A stretch of DNA of 64,000 nt, from NCBI RefSeq assembly GCF_018325905.1, contig NZ_AP021901.1, positions 3,224,001-3,288,000 of the forward strand, read 5' to 3'. The notes beneath the pieces are model-generated. The model saw only the letters and a program-made list of their open reading frames with translations. It had not been told where the DNA came from and searched no databases. The stretch comes from Pseudomonas sp. St316 (lineage in GTDB: Bacteria; Pseudomonadota; Gammaproteobacteria; Pseudomonadales; Pseudomonadaceae). Numbering within the stretch: position 1 is the first letter of the stretch; every line of letters begins with the position of its first letter. Of this stretch, positions 57,333 through 64,000 are shown in pieces. The translations under genes were made by a program, and so were the position numbers.

Positions 57333-57395
57333 AGATTAGGCAGACAACTCAGGAGGAAATATCCGATTCCTGCAGATCGCTATCCATTTTGCGCA
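57333..57395 (-). promoter_or_regulatory. benA promoter with two BenR/XylS-type boxes
   Basis: Reading the minus strand, TGCGCAAAATGGATA (57395-57381) and TGCAGGAATCGGATA (57374-57360) match the XylS/BenR consensus TGCA-N6-GGNTA, the first with one mismatch (TGCG). Starts are 21 bp apart, as in the Pm promoter. A -10-like TAATCT at 57338-57333 stands at the same offset from the proximal box as in Pm. This is the activator site for BenR with benzoate. Confidence 0.85.
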
Positions 57396-57443
57396 GTCGA
57401 CGCGCCATATGGATTAGCGGTATCAGCGCGCAGGATGGCGCAC

Positions 57444-58400
57444 TTAGACGCGGGATTTGAGGGTGTGCGAAGGAAGCTCGCCGAACTGCAAACGGTAAAG
57501 CTCAGAGAAGCGACCCAGGTGCAGAAAACCATAGTCCAGCGCCACTTCAGTAAGGCTGCGGACCGGACAGCCCGGGTCGCTCAGGCAAGCTTGAATGCGT
57601 TCCAACTTGCGCTGGCGAATGTACTGCAAAGGTGTGATACCCAATTGGCGCTCGAACAGTAAGTACAAGGACCTCGTGCTCACGCTGAGCTGTTGTGCCA
57701 AGTGCTCAGCGTTCAAGTCTCGTTTCAGATTCCGGTCTATATAATCGAGAATGCGATCGAAGCTGGCCGATTGTGCCCCGGCGCTTTCGCGGCTGACGTT
57801 GGTCGTCATGAGCGACAGCAACTTACTACCGATTATCTGGGCGTAGTGCTCTTGCACCCGCATGATTGGAGTACTGGCCTCGGACTCCTGGCAAATCATT
57901 GCCAGCAAGCCTAGGAACCCCTCCAGTTCGTCCAGCTGATAATGATTACGCAGAAAACGTATGCCCGTCGCAGGCCGGAACCACCGCAGCTCATCACATA
58001 TCGATTCAAGCAAATGCACGGGTAATTTAAGAATGAATTTCTCGCAATCCTGCGAGTACGTCAGGTCGACAGGATCGTCTGGATTGATCAACAGCAACTC
58101 GCCGGGAAGAAGGTAGTGCTCACGCTTATGGCCCCGCCACAGACAGTTGCCGCTTAGCAATACCTGAAGGTGGTAAACGCTCTCCAGTGCGGGTGACGTA
58201 ACACGCACGCTTCCGCCATAGCTGATGCGACACAGGTCCAGATCCGCAAACTTTCGATGGTTCAAGCTGGCCTGGGGGTGGGTGGTTCGAGAAAGGCCGA
58301 TGCGATGGGATCCAACATGCAGATTCACATAGTCGGACACTGCGTAAGGATCCGCATCCTGAAAAATGCTACTGCGCTCGCTGAGCAGATGGTTATCCAT
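57444..58400 (-). CDS. benR: AraC-family benzoate regulator BenR
   Basis: A 318-residue AraC/XylS activator. It starts MDNHLLSERSSIFQDADPYA, has an N-terminal benzoate-sensing cupin-like domain, and ends in two HTHs (NAEHLAQQLSVSTRSLYLLF; SLTEVALDYGFLHLGRFSELYRLQFGELPSHTL), the family signature. ATG 58400 gives the usual BenR length; upstream in-frame Mets are less likely. It lies just upstream of the benA promoter on the same strand, as in P. putida. Confidence 0.94.
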   Translation of the reverse strand: MDNHLLSERSSIFQDADPYAVSDYVNLHVGSHRIGLSRTTHPQASLNHRKFADLDLCRISYGGSVRVTSPALESVYHLQVLLSGNCLWRGHKREHYLLPGELLLINPDDPVDLTYSQDCEKFILKLPVHLLESICDELRWFRPATGIRFLRNHYQLDELEGFLGLLAMICQESEASTPIMRVQEHYAQIIGSKLLSLMTTNVSRESAGAQSASFDRILDYIDRNLKRDLNAEHLAQQLSVSTRSLYLLFERQLGITPLQYIRQRKLERIQACLSDPGCPVRSLTEVALDYGFLHLGRFSELYRLQFGELPSHTLKSRV

Positions 58401-58572
58401 CGTTCTGGCACTCGAACTTGCAAATAATAGAGTCATTACCCTCACCCGAAGAGAAACCCGCGCCTGGCGTGATACGAATGCCTCCAGGCTTAACGGCGTA
58501 TCGGCAACGACACGCCCCTGTTGGACTGACGATCAAGCAGGCCGCAATCTGAGTGTACACCCACTAAAATCG

Positions 58573-60711
58573 TCAGACTTTGAATTGCGCCATCAACTGT
58601 TGTTGATGATTGGCCAGGTGATTCAATGACTGGCTGATCTGCGCGGATTTCCTTGATTGATCGGAGAGGGACTCGGTGACATCACGTATAGACGCGACGT
58701 TCCGATTCACCTCCTCTGCTACGGCACTTTGCTCCTCGGCCGCACTGGCAATCTGTAGGTTCATGTCATTGATGATCGAAACCGCGCCGCTTATACGCTG
58801 CAGTGCCGTCACCGCTTGCACGACCTGTCCTGCGCTCCCCTGGGCCTGTTGGTGACTGTTGTTCATCGCATTTACCACTTCACTGGTACCGCGCTGCAAC
58901 GTCTCGATCACCAGGCGGACTTCTTCGACGGAATCCTGAGTTCGTTTTGCCAATCCCCTCACTTCGTCGGCCACGACTGCGAATCCCCGCCCCGCGTCAC
59001 CCGCCCGCGCAGCCTCAATGGCCGCATTCAATGCCAACAGATTGGTTTGCTCGGCGATCGCCCGTATCACGTCCAGCACAGAACCAATCTTGCCGCTGCT
59101 GGCTGCCAAACCTTCGACTTCTCTGACCGCAAGACTCATGTCTTTAGCCAACCCATCAATCAGTTGGGTGGTTTGCTGTATCACCGTCAGGCCATCCGAG
59201 GTCGCCTGTTCCGCACCACGAGCCGCTTGCGCAGCCTGGGCCGCGCTATTGGCCACATCATGGGCCGTTGCGCTCATTTCCTGCGAAGCGGTGGCCACCT
59301 GTTCGATTTCCCTGAACTGATGCTCCATCCCTGTACTGGTTTGCTCGGACAGTGTTGCTGATTGGTCTGCGGTTGTACGGGCATCGTGCACCGACGCCTT
59401 CACGTCTCGGATTATCGGGTGGAGTTTGTCCAGGAAGCGATTGAACCAACCGGCTAACTGCCCCAGTTCATCACTGCCTTGATAGTCCAATCGTTTGGTG
59501 AGATCACCCTCACCGCTGGCGATGTCGCGAAGCATGTTGGCCACGCTCAGGATCGGCTTACTGACGCCGCGGGCGGTCAACCACAGCACAACCAGACCTA
59601 ACAGCGCGACGCCGCCGGCAAGCCCTGTTTCCCAGAGCGCACCGGACAGGCTTCGCTCATCAAGTTCCTGGTGAAGCGCAAGCGCCGGTTCCAGCAAGAT
59701 TGCGCGCGGAACCTCTATAACCAGCCCCCAAGGTTTCCCTTCAGGAGTCACCTTCAGCGGCTCCAGAATCCGTAGGCTCGTAAGCGTGTCCATGGCCTGG
59801 GATTTACCAGAGCTCAACATCGACAGTAGGTCAGCTCCATCCTCTTGGACGCTTTCCAATGTGCGACCGAGCGAACCCGGGTTATGGCTATCCCCAGCGA
59901 CCAAACCGGCGGAGCTCACGATTCGCAATGTTCCCCTGCCCTCATAGAGTTTTTGGCTGCCATCCAGGCTGAGCTGCTGCAAGCGGCTCAAGCTGATATC
60001 CGCGCCAATGATTGCTACGACTTTGCCTTTTTCGATGACTGGAAAAGCAAGCGTGGTCATCAGTAAAGGCTGGCCAGACGTGTCGTCAAAATAAGGATTG
60101 AGCACGCATGGCCTGAGGGTCTGCTCTGGGCAGCTATACCAGGTGTTGAACGGGGTGCCATCCAACATAGGTGTGGTGTCCTCGATGATTTTCTCAGGCA
60201 CCGCCATGTAACTGTCTGTCGAATCCTTTTGACTCCAGTAAGAAGCAAATCGACCTTTTTCATTACTGCCGGAGGTAGATTCATCCGTAAAGGGCGCGTC
60301 CTGGCCGTCCAGTGCATCAGGCGCAAAGACCACGTACAAGCTCAATAGCGAAGGATTGGCTTTAAGGCCATCATGCACCAGTTGATTCAGATCCTGGCGC
60401 AGCTCACGGGGATCGGCTCCATGCTTGGTTGCTTGCTCGCGAAGTTGTTGGACTTGGCGAGTAAACTGGTTGCCGTAATTATAGATGTCCGAAAAAAAGC
60501 GCTGAGTGGTCTCAGCTTGCTGTTCTCCACGGGCTTCCATGCGGGCACGGGCAGCCGCCTCAAGCATCTGCGAATTGGCTGATTTAACCAGTTCGAGACT
60601 GGTGTCCATGCGATACAGGGAGGTACCCACCAGCAGTACGACGGTACACAGCAGACAAAATCCCGCCAATAAAGTGATTTTCCACTTGATGGACACACGC
60701 GCGAAACGCAT
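58573..60711 (-). CDS. Methyl-accepting chemotaxis protein with Cache sensor
   Basis: A 712-residue chemoreceptor: a membrane helix at residues 10-32, a large periplasmic region to about 360 that looks like a double Cache domain ([32 protein letters not shown]), a second helix ([18 protein letters not shown]), a HAMP domain ([34 protein letters not shown]) and a signalling hairpin with [43 protein letters not shown]. No C-terminal CheR-binding pentapeptide is seen. It lies between benR and the amine dehydrogenase genes; an amine or benzoate-derived ligand is conceivable but unproven. Confidence 0.93.
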   Translation of the reverse strand: MRFARVSIKWKITLLAGFCLLCTVVLLVGTSLYRMDTSLELVKSANSQMLEAAARARMEARGEQQAETTQRFFSDIYNYGNQFTRQVQQLREQATKHGADPRELRQDLNQLVHDGLKANPSLLSLYVVFAPDALDGQDAPFTDESTSGSNEKGRFASYWSQKDSTDSYMAVPEKIIEDTTPMLDGTPFNTWYSCPEQTLRPCVLNPYFDDTSGQPLLMTTLAFPVIEKGKVVAIIGADISLSRLQQLSLDGSQKLYEGRGTLRIVSSAGLVAGDSHNPGSLGRTLESVQEDGADLLSMLSSGKSQAMDTLTSLRILEPLKVTPEGKPWGLVIEVPRAILLEPALALHQELDERSLSGALWETGLAGGVALLGLVVLWLTARGVSKPILSVANMLRDIASGEGDLTKRLDYQGSDELGQLAGWFNRFLDKLHPIIRDVKASVHDARTTADQSATLSEQTSTGMEHQFREIEQVATASQEMSATAHDVANSAAQAAQAARGAEQATSDGLTVIQQTTQLIDGLAKDMSLAVREVEGLAASSGKIGSVLDVIRAIAEQTNLLALNAAIEAARAGDAGRGFAVVADEVRGLAKRTQDSVEEVRLVIETLQRGTSEVVNAMNNSHQQAQGSAGQVVQAVTALQRISGAVSIINDMNLQIASAAEEQSAVAEEVNRNVASIRDVTESLSDQSRKSAQISQSLNHLANHQQQLMAQFKV

Positions 60712-60808
60712 AGATACCTCCCCGTATCCGGGATATTTTTAGTGGGGCTAAATCCATCAAACAATGTGACTGCGCCCTGATTGATGTTTCTGCGCGAACA
60801 AAATCTCT

Positions 60809-61477
60809 TCAGCCTGTTCTTTTTTCAGACCCAAAGTAATCGCAGCACTCGCCCATCAGGGTAAGAGCCTCCTCGAACTCCAGAGCACGCCCCTCTCGCA
60901 AGAGGATGTTGGCCAAATGCCCCGCCACCCGCGCGGCGCCCAGGCTGGCTCCGGCCATGCCCTGCCCGGCCTGTTCAGGTGAATTACTCCAGGCGCCAAA
61001 CAAGCGGGGGCCCAAGCGCGAGAGCTGCTCCCAATGACAACGAGCATCTCCGGTACCCCCGATCACACTCGCATAACCCGCTGGATAACAAGCGACACCG
61101 CGGGCCGGGCTGGCCGCAACGACCAGCATTTTCTCAGCACACGCGTTGTAGATAGCCTCGCGCAAAGGCGCACGATCCGCAGCAAGTCCCAGGCTCATGC
61201 AAACAATGTCCATTCGATGAGAAGAGGGTTGCGAGACGAACCAGTTGAGCGCCATGGCTACCTGAGCGGCAGTTGTTACCGGCCGCTCACGAAACACTTG
61301 CGCGTGGGTAATGATTGCCTCAGGGCAGCTATTGCGAATCACCTGCGCAACTATCGTTCCATGCCCCAGGCGATCGGGTATGCACGCCTCGATCCGCCCA
61401 TCGGGAAGAAAAGCCAGAGAACCTCCGATTTCCATCAAGGGTCCTCCGCTGTCAATCACACCAATACGGACGGTCAT
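60809..61477 (-). CDS. qhpE: Subtilisin-like protease QhpE (leader peptidase for QhpC)
   Basis: A 222-residue S8-family protease with the triad D9 (IGVIDSGGP), H39 (DRLGHGTIVA) and S178 (GMAGASLGAARVAG). It has no signal peptide or pro-domain and is short, as known for QhpE, the cytosolic protease that removes the 28-residue leader from crosslinked QhpC. Its ATG overlaps the qhpB stop by one base. The usual oxyanion-hole Asn is not obvious where AASPARG replaces AAGN. The assignment rests on motifs plus the qhpD-C-B neighbours. Confidence 0.88.
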   Translation of the reverse strand: MTVRIGVIDSGGPLMEIGGSLAFLPDGRIEACIPDRLGHGTIVAQVIRNSCPEAIITHAQVFRERPVTTAAQVAMALNWFVSQPSSHRMDIVCMSLGLAADRAPLREAIYNACAEKMLVVAASPARGVACYPAGYASVIGGTGDARCHWEQLSRLGPRLFGAWSNSPEQAGQGMAGASLGAARVAGHLANILLREGRALEFEEALTLMGECCDYFGSEKRTG

Positions 61478-62565
61478 TACTGAACCGTGAACAATCGCAA
61501 GGCTGAGTTGTTTGACATGTTCGCGTTGCCTGGCAGTTTCAACTCCCCCACCTTTTCCAGGGTGGCACCGTCATAAATAAGCAGATCGCCCCCAGCGCCA
61601 CCAATCCAGACATATTTGTTATCGGAACTGATGGTGACGGAGTAAAACGTATGGGGAAGGCTTACTTGCTTGAGAGGTTTCCCGCGCTTTTCCAGATCGA
61701 ACGACTGCAGCACGTTATAAACGGCATAAGCGCGTTTCTGGTCCGGACTGGCAGCCATTGAAAAATAAATAGTTTGGGTGGGCTCAATATCGTTCATGTG
61801 CAGCTTGCCCTTATTCAAATCAAGAGTAAGCAGCCCAGTTTGGAATGTTTCAGGGTTCGCAGGATCCTTATTGCGCAACTTGACATAGTACGGTGCGACC
61901 ATGAGCTGAGAGTTGTCATACTGGTACCAGACATTCAGCATATCTGGAGGGAAATGATCCTTTTGCGACCATTTCTGGATAGGCATCTCCTCCAGTTGTT
62001 TTCCCGATTCAGCATCGAAGACATACATATCTTTGCCCAACGCATAAATCTTTTTCCCGTCAGTCGAGTACATCAACATCGTCACCTGGCGAGGGGCAGG
62101 CGCTGTAAACTTCAACGTCAAGGTCTCCGCATCGTATAACGCAATACGGGTGGGCTGAACTTTGAATTCGTTGCGCAATTGCTTCACGGGATTCTGATAC
62201 ACCGCGAGGGTCTTGCCGTCAGGCGAAAGATTCATGCCCCACGTTGCCCAGACACGCTCGTCGGCTTTGCTCATATCCAGTCGGAGCAGATTTTTGCCTG
62301 TCTCCATGTCCATCTTTATGACGCTTTGGCTTCCATTAGCCAAGACGTACACATATTTGGCGTCAGGGCTTACTGCGGAAACAATCGGCGTAGCGCCACT
62401 GTTTTCAACTACAAAGTCTTTCAGGATCTTGCGGTTGTCCATATCCACGATGAAAACTTTGTCAGGGTGCGCTACAACAGACAAAAAATCTTTAGCCACG
62501 GCAGGCGTGACGCCGCTCATTACACCGATTACCGACAGCACGGCGAAGCAGGTTGACTTTATCAT
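61477..62565 (-). CDS. qhpB: Quinohemoprotein amine dehydrogenase beta subunit
   Basis: A 362-residue exported protein with a signal peptide (VIGVMSGVTPAVA, cleavage before KDF) and a seven-bladed beta-propeller of YVTN-type repeats (IVSAVSPDAKYVYVLANGSQ; MAASPDQKRAYAVYN; VTISSDNKYVWIGGAGGDLLIYD). This matches the periplasmic beta subunit (PeaB/QhpB) that lines the active site of quinohemoprotein amine dehydrogenase, which oxidises primary amines to aldehydes. ATG 62565 is chosen because the signal peptide begins there. Follows qhpC by 5 bp. Confidence 0.92.
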   Translation of the reverse strand: MIKSTCFAVLSVIGVMSGVTPAVAKDFLSVVAHPDKVFIVDMDNRKILKDFVVENSGATPIVSAVSPDAKYVYVLANGSQSVIKMDMETGKNLLRLDMSKADERVWATWGMNLSPDGKTLAVYQNPVKQLRNEFKVQPTRIALYDAETLTLKFTAPAPRQVTMLMYSTDGKKIYALGKDMYVFDAESGKQLEEMPIQKWSQKDHFPPDMLNVWYQYDNSQLMVAPYYVKLRNKDPANPETFQTGLLTLDLNKGKLHMNDIEPTQTIYFSMAASPDQKRAYAVYNVLQSFDLEKRGKPLKQVSLPHTFYSVTISSDNKYVWIGGAGGDLLIYDGATLEKVGELKLPGNANMSNNSALRLFTVQ

Positions 62566-62570
62566 TATTA

Positions 62571-62897
62571 TTAGCCCTTGGATTCGGGGAATACGGAATT
62601 CAGATTGCGCCAATCTTGAGTTGGATCTGCAGTGTCCTTGCCCCATGTTGGGTAAGTAGACATCGTGTCTGGAACTTGTGCAGGCCACCAGCAAGGGTCG
62701 GAACATGCATACAAATCGGCTTCCATGGGCTGGCACAGGTTGGAAACGCCACCAAATCCATCGATTTCCCATCCCGGATCAAAAGAAGTCGAGCAGCCCA
62801 CCAAGGCATTCATCGCTACAACTTCTTCCTCACGACCTTCGGCGTGTGCTTCAACAAAGGCCTTAGCCTTTGCATTGGCTGGAGTCAAATGTTTCAT
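62571..62897 (-). CDS. qhpC: Quinohemoprotein amine dehydrogenase gamma subunit precursor (CTQ, thioether-crosslinked)
   Basis: A 108-residue precursor. Residues 1-28 are a leader without a Sec signal, cleaved after VVA|MNA. Mature protein holds every crosslink partner at the known spacing: C35-E44, C55-D61 and C69-D77 for Cys-to-Asp/Glu thioethers, and C65-W71 for the cysteine tryptophylquinone (CTQ) cofactor, within [13 protein letters not shown]. In the P. putida enzyme these are C7-E16, C27-D33, C41-D49 and C37-W43. The crosslinks are made by QhpD and the leader is removed by QhpE. Overlaps the qhpD stop by ATGA. Confidence 0.96.
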   Translation of the reverse strand: MKHLTPANAKAKAFVEAHAEGREEEVVAMNALVGCSTSFDPGWEIDGFGGVSNLCQPMEADLYACSDPCWWPAQVPDTMSTYPTWGKDTADPTQDWRNLNSVFPESKG

Positions 62898-64000
62898 GGT
62901 TTGGCGCTCCGTGGTTCGATATGATTACGGAAAAAGCTTGGATTATTTTTCATTATTCGCACGTAAGATTCGATTCCGAAATCTACCCAGTCACGCAGCA
63001 AGTCACAGTAATGATAAACAGGCGCAAATGGATCACCTTGTTTTGCATAAGACTCGTGATAACACCCGCCCGCACAGATAGAGCGAATTCGGCACGTTTT
63101 ACAACCGAAACTGCTTCGGTCTTGGGCGCCCTCAATGAACGCTGCCAACTTAGGCACATCGATACCGCGATCGACGTTGCCATAGGTCGGTTGATCTGAC
63201 CCAACAAAACGATGACATAGATGCAGATCCCCATCCTTATCCACGGCCAGCAATCCCAAACCGGCACCACAAGGCACTACTTTTTTAGTGCCCTGTGCGA
63301 TGTCCGTCAGCAGTTGGTGCATGTTTGAAAAGCCGATATTTTCGCCACGGCAAGCCGCCTCGACATACCGCCGCCCCAGGGTCTTCATGTCGTTGAAAAC
63401 CTGCTTCAACGCATCGTTATCCAGATTGAAAGACGCAATGGGGCCCGAAGTCGCTGGCCCAAATCCAACTTCAGCAAAACCCAGATCATTCTTCAGGTGA
63501 TGATGGATACCCAGGACGTCTGTCACTCCGCGGGTCAGTGTCACTCTCACCCCGACAGCCCGTGCGGTATAGCGGGAGAGCAACATCCGTACCTTGCGCG
63601 CCACCACGTCATAGGTTCCGTTGCCCCCCACCGTAATGCGGTTGGCATCATGCATCGCTTTCGGGCCGTCCATTGATACTGTCAGGCCAAAGCGATGTTC
63701 GTTGAGCCAATCGACCATGGGCTCCGTTAATAGCGTGCCGTTGGTGGTCAACGAAAAATCAATTTTCTTGCCCTCTTGCGCCGCACGGGCTTCGGCGTAA
63801 GGAACCATCTCGCGGATGAGTGCGTAGTTGGAAAGCGGCTCACCACCAAAAAAAACAAGATTCACCTGATCCCGATTTTTGGCCTGTTTGAGTAGCATCT
63901 CAAACGAGGCCTTGGCAATTTCAAAGCTCATCTTGACGCCCTTCGAGGGAGTCGTGAGATCTTCCTTGTAGCAGTAAGTACAGGAAAGATTGCAGCCGGT
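62894..64000 (-). CDS. qhpD: Radical SAM/SPASM maturase QhpD (5' end outside window)
   Basis: About 368 C-terminal codons are visible; the frame stays open to the right edge, with the radical SAM cluster motif CNLSCTYC (CX3CX2C) about 20 codons from it. It continues with [45 protein letters not shown] and a C-terminal SPASM region with cysteines in [30 protein letters not shown] and YCDLL. QhpD forms the intra-peptide Cys-to-Asp/Glu thioether bonds in QhpC in the cytosol before export. The internal ATG at 63931 is not the true start. Ends in an ATGA overlap with qhpC. Confidence 0.94.
   Translation of the reverse strand, partial: TGCNLSCTYCYKEDLTTPSKGVKMSFEIAKASFEMLLKQAKNRDQVNLVFFGGEPLSNYALIREMVPYAEARAAQEGKKIDFSLTTNGTLLTEPMVDWLNEHRFGLTVSMDGPKAMHDANRITVGGNGTYDVVARKVRMLLSRYTARAVGVRVTLTRGVTDVLGIHHHLKNDLGFAEVGFGPATSGPIASFNLDNDALKQVFNDMKTLGRRYVEAACRGENIGFSNMHQLLTDIAQGTKKVVPCGAGLGLLAVDKDGDLHLCHRFVGSDQPTYGNVDRGIDVPKLAAFIEGAQDRSSFGCKTCRIRSICAGGCYHESYAKQGDPFAPVYHYCDLLRDWVDFGIESYVRIMKNNPSFFRNHIEPRSAKP

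Noticed and set aside
62894..63931. Taking ATG 63931 as the start of the radical SAM gene
   Set aside because: The CX3CX2C cluster motif lies upstream of it in the same frame, so the gene must begin beyond the window.

Overview
The window looks like a Pseudomonas chromosome, most likely from the P. fluorescens group. The grounds are high-GC coding, OprD-family porins, a ben/cat benzoate-to-catechol cluster in the Pseudomonas arrangement, REP/BIME palindromes of the GTGGGAGCGAGC...GCTCGCGA type, and an operon order matching the P. putida fadDx-fadB2x-fadAx-acd-fadB1x group. No rRNA, tRNA or CRISPR array was seen.

Layout. 0-1.4 kb: 3' part of an ArnT-like membrane glycosyltransferase. 1.6-10 kb: two facing acyl-CoA oxidation operons, separated by four copies of a 133-bp REP-based tandem repeat. 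The forward one (synthetase, dehydrogenase, thiolase, acyl-CoA dehydrogenase, hydratase) suits isoleucine-type or short branched acyl-CoAs. The reverse one (acyl-CoA dehydrogenase plus 3-hydroxyisobutyryl-CoA hydrolase type) suits valine-type acyl-CoAs. 10-15 kb: an HPP membrane protein lacking CBS domains, UDP-glucose dehydrogenase, and a tight trio (GNAT-like, fatty acid desaturase, ferritin-like PF10118 protein). 15-21.4 kb: a small-acid uptake and turnover module with two paralogous LysR regulators, an NTF2-like protein, a DUF1445 hydro-lyase, an MFS transporter and an OprD porin. 21.6-29.3 kb: assorted chromosomal genes (phosphatase, methyltransferase, LysE exporter, exported proteins, an RTX/delta-60 protein, a TerC-CBS protein). 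29.6-36.3 kb: a signalling operon of a periplasmic solute-binding protein, a hybrid kinase ending in Hpt, and a REC-REC-GGDEF-EAL-REC protein.

36.3-47.4 kb is visibly more AT-rich and full of decayed genes: antitoxin, alcohol dehydrogenase and FadL remnants; a nitroreductase split by a complete IS2-type element with a 5-bp target duplication; an in-frame SDR-thiolase fusion; a MaoC gene shifted at a G7 run; and a headless TonB receptor. Intact members are an OprD porin, an acyl-CoA ligase, an aromatic-acid MFS transporter and an AraC regulator. This reads as a former aromatic or acyl-CoA catabolic island in decay.

47.5-49.5 kb: a TetR regulator, an MBL-fold hydrolase and an NTF2-like protein, with two identical palindromic operators. 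49.6-58.4 kb: benR-benABCD-(benK remnant)-catBCA-benE, all on the minus strand, with two XylS/BenR-type boxes 21 bp apart upstream of benA. It converts benzoate to catechol and on to 3-oxoadipate enol-lactone. 58.5-60.7 kb: a Cache-type chemoreceptor. 60.8-64 kb: qhpD-qhpC-qhpB-qhpE, encoding the crosslinked small subunit, the beta subunit and the maturation enzymes of quinohemoprotein amine dehydrogenase. qhpD runs off the right edge.
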